Below, piece after piece: positions 51,025-63,200 of a stretch of DNA of 64,000 nt. Source of the stretch: Dimorphilus gyrociliatus (Eukaryota; Annelida; Polychaeta; Dinophilidae). Made by a program: the position numbers and the translations under genes. The stretch spans positions 2,130,422 to 2,194,421 of the forward strand of contig CAJFCJ010000002.1 in the NCBI GenBank assembly GCA_904063045.1, given 5' to 3'. Each line of letters starts with the position of its first letter. Positions within the stretch are counted from its first letter, which is position 1. A model generated the notes under the pieces. The model saw nothing but the letters and a program-made list of their open reading frames with translations. It searched no databases and was not told the DNA's origin.

Positions 51025-52083
51025 CTAGTCTCTTCTTTGTTCTCCTGCATCCTTATGCTCGTTCTGCCTCTTCACCCAATTTATACCAGCATCACTCCAA
51101 GCTCTCTTATTCTCCGTATCACTATTACGTTTAATCCAACCTATTCCGGCGTCATGCCAAGCTTTTTTATCTGAAGCATTTTTCTTAACCCATCCAAATC
51201 CGGCATCACTCCATGCTTTTTTATTTAGATCTTTCTTTACCCATCCAATACCCGCGTCTTCCCATGCCTTCTTATCTGGAGAATTTTTTTTTACCCAGCC
51301 TATTCCAGCATCTTCCCAAGCTTTCTTATCAGCAGCGTTTTTCTTAACCCATCCAAAACCGGCATCATTCCAAGCTCTCTTATCTGAATCGTCAGATCGC
51401 TTTATCCAGCCAATTCCGGCTTCACTCCACGCCTTTTTGTCAGCTGATCGTCTCCTCCGCCTTAGCCAGTCCATACCAGCCTCATCCCAAGACCTTTTTT
51501 TCAGCCACTCTGAATTTATGTCAGCCCAATTTCTTTTCTTGAGCCAGTTACTGTTAGAATACCTCCAAGGATTCCTCTTTAGCCATTCAAACCCAGCTCC
51601 TTGCCACATGCGTCTATCCAAACTTCTTTTTACTCTTCCGTTTGAAGAAGAGGGAGTAGTTTCGACCACAATATCAATCTTTTCATTTCCCATTGGAATA
51701 GAGTAGAATTCCTCCCCGTTGTCCCCGAGGCGAACCGAAATTGCCCGAACTCGTCCGTCTACCTTAGCTTTAAACATGCCCTGATCAGTTGTAATGACAG
51801 TTACCCTACAGGTATCGGTGAAGATGTCCATAACAGAGTTCTTTATTGGGAAGCAATCCTCATTTCTGATTAAGCCTCCAATTTCTTTCTTTCCAGAACA
51901 TTCAGGCAAGTCTTTTTTTGTCAAGTCTATCCGCTCACTAACTTTACAGTCCGACGCTTCGACGCCGGTCTGAATTAGGAGGAGTAGAAGAAGTCGGAAA
52001 TATGTCATCGGGACGCTCGGTCGACGCTTTGGCGTCGGAGATTTGCGGCGTTTAACGCTTTCGAAATATACCTCCATATTCAT
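51025..52083 (-). CDS. Neuropeptide-type precursor, W-x6-W-[LIV] repeats
   Basis: A predicted secreted prohormone. The frame is 352 codons from the upstream ATG at 52083. The ATG at 52008 gives a classic signal peptide, MTYFRLLLLLLIQTGVEA, and is my preferred start (327 residues). A region of about 110 residues with four Cys (46, 62, 77, 92 of the longer reading) follows, then from about residue 159 eleven peptides bounded by KR, KK or RR sites. The first four are diverged (MWQGAGFEWL, NPWRYSNSNWL, NWADINSEWL, SWDEAGMDWL). Seven follow a tight consensus AW-[SNEH]-[ED]-AG-[IF]-[GN]-W-[VI], two of them identical. Two Trp separated by six residues recall myoinhibitory peptides/allatostatin B, but there is no Gly for amidation, and an aliphatic residue follows the second Trp. 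I do not recognise the family with certainty. The CDS is in one exon; a 5' UTR exon upstream is possible. Confidence 0.75.
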   Translation of the reverse strand: MNMEVYFESVKRRKSPTPKRRPSVPMTYFRLLLLLLIQTGVEASDCKVSERIDLTKKDLPECSGKKEIGGLIRNEDCFPIKNSVMDIFTDTCRVTVITTDQGMFKAKVDGRVRAISVRLGDNGEEFYSIPMGNEKIDIVVETTPSSSNGRVKRSLDRRMWQGAGFEWLKRNPWRYSNSNWLKKRNWADINSEWLKKRSWDEAGMDWLRRRRRSADKKAWSEAGIGWIKRSDDSDKRAWNDAGFGWVKKNAADKKAWEDAGIGWVKKNSPDKKAWEDAGIGWVKKDLNKKAWSDAGFGWVKKNASDKKAWHDAGIGWIKRNSDTENKRAWSDAGINWVKRQNEHKDAGEQRRD

Positions 52084-54900
52084 GAGCTAATTATCTATAC
52101 TAGCCAATGAGCGTCCTTGCGGTGGGTGGATAGTATTATAGGCCTGTCCAAACTGCTTCAAACCAAAGTCCCCACACAATTCGAGTTCTCTTATATTAAG
52201 TATTAAGTAAACTTTAACAATATGGTCAAATGAAAATTCAATTTCCTTTCTTACAAGAAAATAAGCTGTGTTAAAAAAAAAGGATGAAATATCTTGTATT
52301 AAAATCAAAATGATTAAGTTTCCTCATCTCCCTATCTCTCTCTCTCTCTCTCTCTCTGTATCACTTCTTTATTTTCTTTCTGTCTTTCTTCCTCTATTCG
52401 TCTTTTGAAGTACAAAAGTATTTTTCTTCTTTAAATGTATTTCCTTATCTATTTTCTCAACCTCACTAAACATTATCTAAACGCAACCTGTAATGGCTTT
52501 TATGAATTTAAATAGAAGACAAAAGTTTCTTTTTAGCGTAATTTAAGGATAGACAAGAGAAAATAAAGTTCTTGTAAAAAAGATAATTCTTCTAAAAATA
52601 CGAAAATATCCTTGATGACGCCAATGCTGATTTCAACAGGGAAGGAATATACATATCCCATTTGTATATTTAAAATATTTGTACTATGAAATCATATAAC
52701 TTTCCTTACATGGTAAAAAGATATTTATCATAGTCTATATTTTTTAAATATGAACTATATATATACCTAGTAAGAAGTAGCTGCAACGAATCTTATATGA
52801 AAGATTGATTAAAGGACAGATAGGCTATAAATATATATATTATACTGTATATATATTTATATATAGTATACTACATAAGGCTAAGAGACAAAGTGCATGG
52901 CAGGAGGCGTTTCTTTTTAATTCATATAGCTACATATATAGTTTCCTCCCTTTAAAAGGGAAAATATGTTAAACCAGGAAAAAATTAACGTTTTACTTCT
53001 TAAAAGGGTTATACGAAATAGTTGATTAATCTTCTTGATTATATGAACACGTGCCCTGCATTCTCGCTTAATAGAGTGAAATAAACAAGTAAACAAAATA
53101 TAACAATTAGATTATTCATGCGCACCAGCTACTTGACATACCCAAACTGTAAAAGTAAAATAATCACCATAAGACAATCAATCACGTGACTTTTAATACA
53201 TTTTCTCATAGATCAACAGTCCCTCTCGACGCCAATGTTTGCATAGGATACTGTTTTTACCCTTATGCTATTAAGTGCATTGTATAAAAATGTATTTATA
53301 TAAGTTCTTTATCAACTCTGCAAAATTTTTCCTTTAATTATAGAGATATAGAAGAAGTGAAGACTCTTTCACCAAACACGTCTTGTTCATTTCCTTGAAG
53401 AATTATATATTTGGTGCCATCTGTCTGTCATAAAATTAGGTGATAAAAAAAATGCCAGATGACAACATGTACTTTTGAAATGACAAAATATAAGAAAAAT
53501 TAGCCCTGAGGGTCTTTCTAAAAGCTAGGCTCTATATGATATTATCAATAGACGCTTGAGTTGCTCTTCTAATGCGAGTTGGGAAAAAACGTAACTGTAG
53601 ATATTAAAGTTTTTTGTTATACAATTTTATTCACATTTTTACAAGTACGTTATTATTTTTAGAATAAATCTAAAGTTTCTTTAAAGGAATATGATCTTAC
53701 TGTCAAAATATAACCTTTGATGTCACAGTATTATATAACTTTGTAATTCTATCCAATAATTATATAGTTTTCTATTTATTTTCTATATTTGATACTAATT
53801 TTAAAGTATTAACTTGAAGTAAACTTATTATTAGTATTACATATATAGATAACAACAGCACGTGTACATCTACTTGGTATACATGCGTTGTATTAATGTT
53901 AATATACGCGTAGGTGTGCGTATATGTGTAATATAGATAGAGGAATAGAGGATGAGAGATGTATAAATTTATATATACATATATACATATGGCGCCATCT
54001 ACTTGATATTCATGTGGGTAGAGTTTTTAATTTAAATAAAAAACGGTTGTCTAGTAGAGGGATCGTTTTCAAAGGGGATTCTAGCTATGTTATAGGATAG
54101 AATATATATAATTAAGAAATTTAATAATACAGTATTATATCGACTGACATACTATAATGTAATTTATAGCAAATATAGATTTTTCTTTAATTTAAAACCA
54201 AACTGTGGAAATAGTGGAAATTGGTAGAGAAAGTAATTAGAAGAGATAGAGTGAAGAGAAGAGGAGGTGGACGGAAAAAAGGGTTAAAGTTTGATATAAA
54301 AGTAAATTTTCCAGGTCATTTGTAAATCAATATGATATGAATTACAAATTAGTTAACAGTTAAAGTATATTTGCTATACATTAGTGCGTGTCATGTATCA
54401 AATTTCTGATCAATTGAATTAGATGTTACAAAGTAGGTAGAGCAGCTGTTTCTTTCTCCTTTGAGTATTAAGGAAATAGCTGATAGAGTGGTGAATTGAT
54501 GATGGTTACATTTTTGACTTCGTTAAATAACACCATAGAAACAAAGTTGACCTTTCAAACTTCAAACAATCGAACCGCCAAAATTGTCCTTCACCTTAAC
54601 ATGGTAACTAAGCCACGCCTACTTATCGCAACGTAGGTGTTTACGGCGCTATAAAAATATACTAGTAGTAAAATACGGGTGAAAGCGGCTATTGATCACG
54701 TGTCAAAATTTGGGAGGGCGCTGCTAGCACAAACAAAGAAATTTCAGCAGAGTTTCTTGGACCGCCAACTCGACATCAAATTTGATTTAGATAAATAAAT
54801 CGCGGGAAACTTATAACTTTTTTATAATTTATCACTTGATCATCGCAAACTGTTGGCAAAAGCTGTAAAAAGAAAAATAATTTACGTCCTAAATTTCGCG
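52084..54900. promoter_or_regulatory. Divergent intergenic region, peptide gene/PKNOX
   Basis: 2.8 kb between the divergent peptide-precursor and PKNOX genes. It has a (CT)n tract at 52338-52359, a TATACTGTATA motif at about 52841-52856, and a GC-balanced stretch at about 54540-54980, which probably includes the PKNOX promoter. No exon chain seen. Confidence 0.5.
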
Positions 54901-54979
54901 CGGTGGATAGACGGCGAATGTGATGTTCTGTCAGCTGTGAATCGTCCATTTTGACGAGGATTGACGCTGTCTATATCAG
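54900..54979 (+). other. Probable 5' UTR exon of PKNOX
   Basis: The sequence ending TATATCAG at 54979 is followed by GTAACTTC, a good donor. The next acceptor is TTTTTGTAG at 55439, six bases before the preferred ATG. The left limit of the exon is arbitrary. Confidence 0.5.
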
Positions 54980-55444
54980 GTAACTTCTTTTGTATTGGTC
55001 GGTCGTAATTTGCATAAAATTATAAAGACTGACAGCTAACTATACTTTCTGATTGGTACAAAGCTCGATTTGGCGCTTTTAATGCTGTTGAATATTTTAA
55101 CTAATAGCACAAAAATTGGCTATAAAAACGAGTAGTGATCTTTTGTTATTTCAAGCGAAATTGCTTTAAAACGAGCATCATTGTAGGCCTATCTATTGAA
55201 ACTAATAACATAGTCGCTTAAATATTCCGCCTAGATTGTTCTCTAATTGAATATGGTTTGTTCCATACATAAACATAGACAAAATGGAAAAATTACATTC
55301 TTAATTACTTTCGGCTTTAAACTGTTTGTTCATATTAAATTTCTTCTCGAATTCTTCTCTTACTTAAACAAAGTAAAAGAACTTTTTAATAAACTAAAGA
55401 AAAAGTAACTAGATATTCATAAAATGTTCCTTTTTGTAGTTAAA

Positions 55445-56665
55445 ATGCAAGCTCCTGCTAGCAATCTTGGATTGCCTTTATATACAACAACTACTCATTA
55501 TGTTCCAAGTAGCGTTCAAATTGATTATGCACAATTGGCACAAGTTCAGATGATTCAAGCCACACCCCAATTGCAACCAATTCATGCCATGACTGCAACA
55601 ACAGTATCGAATGCAAATCAGCAGATAAGTAATCAAGTTATTCATTCAAAAGACCTTAAAGTCAGCGATGAAGATAAGAGTAAAATTTTAAAACATCCTC
55701 TCCTACAATTGGTTGGACTGTTGTTAGAAAAGTGCGAAAGTTCGACCAATAGTGAAAATTGGCCGAACTCAGCATCAGTAAACGAAGCAATTGGTGAATT
55801 TATAAGGCAACACGCAGAGAATGGAGCCGATGTTCAAAAATGTTTTACAACCGATGATGCCGATTTAGATGACATAATGATGGACGCTATTCAAGTTTTA
55901 CGAATACATTTATTCGAACTAGAAAAGGTTAATGAACTATGCCAAGACTTTTGTTCAAGATATACGTCGTGTTTAAAAGGTAAATTAAAAAGTTCCAAGC
56001 TACTCAAATCAGACGACGAAGACGAAGACGACGACCCAACTCCTTCCGTTTCTGCCGCTACTAATACTATTTATCAAATGGTGCAAACTGCTCAGGGCCT
56101 TGTCGCCCAACCAATAAGTGTTCAGCAGAATATGGCGAATGCTGACCTACAATCTTCACTGCTCGATGATAAAGATAAAAAGAGGGGTGTCTTACCAAAG
56201 AGTGCAACGCAAATAATGAAAACCTGGCTATTTCAACATATAGTGGTAAATTATTCTTTTGTCCTACTCAATACAAAAACCAGCTATTATATTCTCATTT
56301 CTTTCCTATTAGCATCCATATCCAACCGAAGAAGAAAAAAGGCAAATAGCCGCTCAAACCAATTTAACTTTATTACAAGTAAACAACTGGTTTATAAACG
56401 CCCGCCGAAGAATTTTACAGCCTATGCTTGACTCCTCCGACAGTAAACAACCCACGCAGAAAAAGAAAACCCCAGCCACTCAATCAAGGCCTCAAAGATT
56501 TTGGCCTGATAAATTAGCCAATTTGCGACAGTCCGTAAGTTACAAAATCGATAAAATTAACTCTGATTTTTATAAGATCTTTTTTTTTTCCAGTTTTCAG
56601 AATCGAATGGAAATGATTTAATATCTGAAGATTTAGAGAGTAAACTCGACAATGAATACGTCTAG
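55445..56665 (+). CDS. PKNOX: PKNOX/Prep TALE homeodomain protein
   Basis: PKNOX/Prep proteins are nuclear TALE homeodomain factors that pair with PBC-class proteins such as PBX/Exd. Exons: 55445-56245, 56313-56534 and 56594-56665, 366 codons including the stop. The N-terminus is Gln/Thr-rich. A MEIS/PKNOX N domain follows ([15 protein letters not shown], then [19 protein letters not shown] and FCSRY), then a TALE homeodomain ([19 protein letters not shown], the three-residue loop PYP, and [20 protein letters not shown]). RILQPML and the N-domain sequence fit PKNOX better than MEIS. The homeodomain is split by the first intron, just before HPYP. I chose ATG 55445 because the ATG at 55424 lies inside an apparent polypyrimidine tract and acceptor (55431-55439). 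The short C-terminus after the homeodomain is acidic. Confidence 0.93.
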
Positions 56666-56680
56666 TTGCTTAAATATAGC

Positions 56681-56686
56681 AATAAA
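56681..56686 (+). terminator. Poly(A) signal AATAAA for PKNOX
   Basis: AATAAA 16 bases after the PKNOX stop. Confidence 0.55.
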
Positions 56687-56771
56687 ACTATCGAGGACAT
56701 CCTGCAAATTATACAATAAACAATTTACTAAAAAAGAAACTAAAGTATTACTTTTTTAGAGTTAAGGATAT

Positions 56772-56796
56772 TTCTCTCTCTCTCTCTCTCTCTCTT
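56772..56796. repeat. (CT)n microsatellite
   Basis: CT tract just downstream of PKNOX. Confidence 0.9.
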
Positions 56797-57185
56797 TCTT
56801 TCAAATTCTGAGCATTACTTCATTACTTCCTCTTTAAGTAAATTTTACTTGAATGATTATTTTTGTATTGAAAGATTTAGTTGATTTTTGTGCAGTGCTC
56901 TTTATTAAAACCGTTTAAAAATGGTACATTTCAAAAACTTTTCTCTCATTTAAAAAGATATCAAACTTATGCATCTTAATTAAAGTTACTTATCTCAATA
57001 ATAACATAAATCAGTATTATTATTCTATAAATCTTTTCGAAACGAAATGAGTTTAGTGTATATTGTTTGTCTTTTTTTGGCTTAAAGTATACAGTTTATT
57101 GTTTGTCTCCAATAAAGTGCTTACGCATGTTTTTTTTTTATACAAATATAAAATATATTAAGAATAAAAAAAAAAGGAAAAAGAG

Positions 57186-57191
57186 TTTATT
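57186..57191 (-). terminator. Poly(A) signal AATAAA for NuMA
   Basis: On the minus strand AATAAA follows the proposed NuMA stop (57207-57209) by about 15 bases, which supports this as the last exon. Confidence 0.5.
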
Positions 57192-57206
57192 AAAAAAAAA
57201 AAGACT

Positions 57207-60200
57207 TTACTTCCGATTTACGTTTCTCAGCGGTTTTTTTTCAATCTGAATGAAAAGAAAAAAGAAGTTTTTAACATAATATTGTATAATAAATGTTACT
57301 TATGTTTAACTACTATACAACATACGGTTTAATTATTTTGTTTAACCATCTTTTTAAAATATTCTTTGACTTTTTCGATTTAAAAGCGTTACTCTGATTT
57401 GTATTCACATCCTTGATAAGAAGTAAAAATTACTATGCTTAGAATATCATGGTGATCTCTATATTTTTTCATTATTCTCCCTAGGCCAATTCTTAGGGAA
57501 CAATGTTTACAAATTAGATATATTAGACTATTAATTATTCGTAAAGATCCTATATCATAAATGAATACATTATTAGAAACTATGTAAAATTATAAATTTA
57601 TAGACGTATAAAGTTTCTCCCCTGTTTAAATGTTATTTAAAGAAAAATTATCAATGACAGAAAGAGTTTGCGAAGAAATTCACTACAAGAAACTCTCTAG
57701 TGCAGAAAAACTAAGAAGAGAGAATTGGAAGATATAGAGAATAATGAAAAGATTCATATAGAATTCTGTATTAACACAAAGCAAATAAGAAAAGAAAATA
57801 AAAAATGAAATAAAAGATAAAAATTCATCTTTTTTTATTATTATTAATTTTAAATAAAAAATAGGGATGACGATTTGAGAATTATGTTTGTTGACAAATT
57901 CCTATTTAAGTACGTTGGTTGGAAATTGATATTTTTTCTCTTATGAAGTGGTCTCTTATTTCGAAGGCTTTTTTTTTTGAATATGAACCGTTAAAATTCT
58001 TCAAAAATAGAACATTTGGTATATTTGAAATTCTTAAGATCTTACCTTAGGTGATTTTGGCGTTGTGCCAGCTGGTCTCGAGCGTTTCTTTTTAGGTGTA
58101 AAATTAATGTCGAAGCTAATATTTTCTTTAAGTTTTGTCTGTTTTTTAAATAGAAAAAGAATTATTAAACATCTATTAATTGACTATAAGAGAGATATTA
58201 AAAGAGAAAATTTATAATTATGTTTTCTTCGGAAACTGTTAAATAGTATAGGATGTGTTTTTTTTTTTAAATGTTCCATATTTTTCCGTTTTTCAAATGT
58301 TGAAATATTGACGTTGAAGCTATATTGATTAAGCGAATCAGATAAAACTAAAATTATTTTGCTATACAACATCTAGATTACTAGCTTACAAACTAACCCA
58401 TAAATTGTTCGAGGAAACTACCTTATCAGCGGGTGACTTCTGCTTTGGTGATCTAAGTGCAGCCGCTCGCCTGGGAGATAAAACTGGGCTATTCATTAAT
58501 CTTGATGTTGCTAAAACTCTGTATTTTGGGGATTTTTTCTTTGTTTTTGTAGGCGGTTTTGGAACGGCAAATCCTTTAGCCACACTTTTTCTTCTCGGAT
58601 CTGATAAATCGTTATTGAATTCAGCGCTTAATCCCATTTGAGTTTCCACTGGATAAGACGTTCTTAAATGAGGTAAACATAAAGTGTTTCTCCGGGACAA
58701 TTCTGACAATCGACTGTCATCTTCCTGAGGGAACGATTCCTTCGCTGCCCTGTCTAAGCTTTCCTCATCAAGAACACCGAATTGCAACTGTTCCGGCTCG
58801 TCTTCGGAATTAAACAAAGGTCCCAATCCTTTAGTAGATGCAGTTAATGGATTTGAAGTGTAGGTAGTATTAAGTTTTGGTGACGTATCAACTAAAGTGT
58901 CAAGAAGCATTAAATAAATAACAATTTAGCGTGGAAATTTTATTTACCCGAAAGAGACGTTTTCGAAACTGTTCGATCAATTGAACTATCCACTACGCTA
59001 CTTTTTTCAAGTTCCTCAAATTTCTCACCTGTTTATTATATAACAATAGATTTTAAAAACAAGCGGATTTGTTTTAAATTTTGTTAGTAGATAGGACTAA
59101 TTAGTCAAAAGAGTAACATACGTAAATATGAACAATTCTCCCTTTCGGTACTTAGTTCATTTCTTAGTTTTTCAATAACCATATTTTTATTGGCAATTTC
59201 ATCCTTATACAAATTCATTTTTTTTGTATTTTCATTAAATAGCTCATCAGATTCCTTTGTGGACTTTGATAATTTCACCAATTCTTTATTTAATCTACTT
59301 CTTGTTTCGTTTAACTCATTCTAAATTGAAAGAAATATATGTAAAATAAGAGTAAATATAAATATTAACAATAGATTTTAAAAGGGGGAAAGCCAAGTTA
59401 AAGAATGCGAAATAATACCTTCAGTTTTGTCTCTTTATTATTAAGGATTTCAATTCTATTTCGCATGACTGATTTTTCCTTATCATCTGCCTCATGAAGT
59501 CGTCGCAAATCATCGTTATTCTTTTCAATATTCTTTATTTTTGTTTGGCATGTTTCCAATTCTTTCCTTAAAGCGTTTCTTTGTACTTCTATTTGATTCT
59601 GTTTTGTTTTTAAATTTTAAATGAAGCTTACCGGCCACTAGTTATTTTATTACTGTACTTACTAATTTACGATCATAGCTAGCAACCTCTTCTCTTCTCT
59701 TTCGATTAACACTCTCTACTTCTAAGGCCATACTTCCCTCTTTCCTAAAATTAATTTCAGCGTTAGCATCACTTATTTGTTGTTCTAGGGCCTCGATTGT
59801 AAGTTCTCTTTCGACGATTTCAGCATGCAATTCAGAAATAATATCAGCTTTCGATATCATTTCGTTAGTTAAAGATGAAATTTCCTCCTTATAAAGTTCG
59901 TTTTTCTCATCTGTTTCTTTCTTGTCATTTTCAAGCCGTTTATTAGAGTCAGTTAATTCTGAATTTGTTTCTTTCAATTTTTCAATTTTTACGTGAAGTT
60001 CAATTTTTTCCTTTCGAACATGCTCACTCTCCGTCTTATATGTATTGGCTATATCTTTATATTTGGTGACAACCTTATCGCTGCTCTCCAATTCTACAAC
60101 AAGATTCTTCATCTTCTGTTTTGTTTCGTCAAGTACTTTAACCATTTCCTCTTTTTCTTTTTCAATAATATCTAACTTATTAACTAAATCGGAAATTTGA

Positions 60201-63200
60201 CGATGATGTTCTTCTCTTTTCATTTCCGCTTCAGTCTTCAATTCCTTCACTTCATTTTTAAGTGACACACATTGGCTTTGAGATTGATCTAATTGTTCCA
60301 TTCTCTCCTCGCTGGTTTTACGATGCACTTCAACTTGACTTCTTAATTCATCGATATTAGTTTGCTTTTCAATAAGAATTTTTTCCAATTCTTCTTTTTG
60401 TTGTTTTAAATTCGTCTCTATCTTTTCTAACGCTTCAATTTCTGTATCTTTAGCTTTCGTAATGTTATCTACTGTGCTATCCCTAGCTTTCGAGATCTCG
60501 TCGATTTCTTTATCCTTAGCTTTCAAGATCTCAGCTATTTCGTTATCTTTTTCTTTGATTTGTACGTATAATTGTTCAAGTTGAGAATTAATTTTAGAAC
60601 GCTTTTCTTCTATATCAACTTTAAGATTGTTAAGCTCATTTAGTGAAAATTGTAGATGGGCAATTGTATCATCCTTCTGTTGCAAAGTAGACAAAAAGGA
60701 GTGTATTTGACCATTAAGGGAGTCGATTTTTTCATCCTTATCAGTGGCGTCTTTTATCAACTTATTAAATTCCTTATCATTTGTGTCTATCTCGGCCTGA
60801 AAACAGTCAGAAAGATAAGTATTGACTTTAAGAAAATATATCTAGACAAACCTTTAGTTTTTCAATTTCCTCATCCTTTTCATTGGCTGATAAATGTAAT
60901 TCTGTTATTTGTTTACCCAAGTATTCTAAGCGGCTTATCTGTTGGTTATTTTCTTCTTGGGTAGATGTCAAGAGAGCTTCAGTTTGAGCAAAAACAGCAG
61001 TCTTCTCTCGTAATTGTTCAACCATTTGAGCCATTTCTTCCTCCATATCATCAACTGAAGCGATATGCTCTTTTTTCTGGTTTTCAATGGTTTCGTTCAT
61101 GGTGTTGATTTTTTCGTCTTTCTTCTTAGATTGAATTTCAAGACTTTCAATAATCTTCTCTTTCTCAGCAACATCATTATGTAGACAATGCAAATCTTCA
61201 AGAGTACTTGTCTGTTTGTCTTGTAGCGCTCGCAGCGACTGTTCATTAGCTGCACTCTCCATCTCATACTTTTCACTAATATTCATTATCTCCTGACGTA
61301 GTGTTTCGACTAAAGTCTCCTTTTTTCTCAACTCGTCGCTTTTGCTTTCAATGACGTAATTTAAATCACTGATAACAGTCTCTATTTCCGTTAAGTTTGA
61401 ATCTTTTTCTTTTAGAATATCGACATTATCTTTTATAATTTTCTCTTTTCTTGTCAATTCGTTTGTAGCTGCGTTATGCTGTTCTTTAAGTTGTGCCAAT
61501 TCTTCTTGTATACTCTCTATAACGCTCACTTTATCACACAGCTGGCTGTCCCTTTCTTTTATTTCTTTCTCGAAATTGTCTTTCATTTCCTTGTTTTCCT
61601 TATTGATATTTTCACAACGATCACTGTAAAGCTTTACTTGATTCTCCAAATCTTTTTTGAGAACGCAACCTTCTTCTCTGGTAATCTCTAGCTTATTTAA
61701 AATATCAGTTTTAATTTTGTAAAGATTATCCCTCTCCTCCGCAATGTTTTTAAGGTTCTTATCAAGGATCTGCTGAGCTTCTAAGAGTCCCTCGATTCTT
61801 ATCAATAAATCTTTATTTTCTTTAACAAATTCTTTGTTTTTATTATTTAGATTTGCCTTTTCGTCAAGTAGATTTCTTACTGTTACATTTAATTTTTCAA
61901 TTGTTTCTTCCAAAGATACTTGTTTTTTGGTGAATTCATCTTTTTCGAAAACTAGCTTTTCTTTTAAAGATTTCTCTTCCGCTTGCCACTTTACAGAATT
62001 ACTATTAATTAGAGCTATATGTTCATTCAACTTTCCTTTCAGTTGATCTATTTCAGTTGTGGACTTTAAAACAACATTTTCAAGTTCTTGTTGTAAGTCT
62101 TGCTTTTGACCTTCAAGAACTTGAATTTCGGCAGTGGATTTTTCAAGTTTGTCTTCTACCGATTTCTTTACAATTTGTAAATTCTCGACAAGTTTTTCAG
62201 CGTCTTCTAAAGACTTTTGGTGATCGTCTACAGTTGCTTGAAGCTCTAATATCCAAAATGATTTATTTTTTATGTCGTTGTGGAGTCCTTCGATATCCGA
62301 CTTATACTTCATCGTTTGTTCACGATTCTCTTCAACAGATTTCTTTAAATCTTTTTGAACCAGATTCAAGTCGACAAGTAGATTCTCTGCTTTAGCTTCC
62401 TTCGATTGAAGATCTTTAGTCAGATCTTCAACCTTTTTCGCCAAATCAGAATTCTGTTTTCCCAAATTAGCAATTTGGGAATCGTAATTTGTGAGATTTC
62501 CTTTAAGCTCCTGGATTGTTATTTCTTTGTCTTCTATCTGACATTTATTGCTCTCTAAAACGATTGTCATGCTCTCGATTGCTTCACTAAGCATTTCCGA
62601 TTTTTTACGCTCACAGTTGATTTCTTCATTAAGACTATCTAGAGTGACGCTAACGTTTGATTTAAATGTTTCAAGTTCTTTAATGGTATCGTTTAAAGAT
62701 TTGTTGACCAATTGCAGTTCTTTAACATTATTCTCTGAACCTTTAAAATTTTCGTAACATTCTTCATAAACTTGTTTAATCTTTTCGTATTCGCTTTCTT
62801 TTTCAGTAATTTTGTCCGCTAATTCGTCTCTTTCTTCTTCCAACTCATCGATTCTCTCCATAAGATTTCTTTCGACAATAACTTCGCCCAAGTTCTCACC
62901 AGATTCATCTTTCTGTCTAGAGTAGAAAAAGTCAGATGAATCCATTTTTGTTCGTAAATCGGCAATTTGTTCTTTTTGATATTCTATTTCTTTTTGCTGA
63001 ATATCTAACTGTTTCAAAAGTGACATTTTTTCCTCTAGAAACTTTTCTTCATAGTTATTAACTTCGCGCTTGTGTGTTGAAACATTGATAGCATTGACTG
63101 AAAAATCTTTTAACTCGATTTCCAATTTTCTTACTTTTTTCTTTAGCTCTTCCAACTGGTTTAAGAGTTTTGAATTTTCTTCACTAAGCTGGTCATTATC

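Noticed and set aside
51437-51706. Plus-strand open frame opposite the peptide precursor
   Set aside because: Shadow of the repeated minus-strand coding sequence; no family or splice context.
51025-52083. Calling the peptide precursor a standard MIP/allatostatin B gene
   Set aside because: The W-x6-W spacing fits, but no peptide has Gly before the dibasic site and all carry V, I or L after the second Trp.
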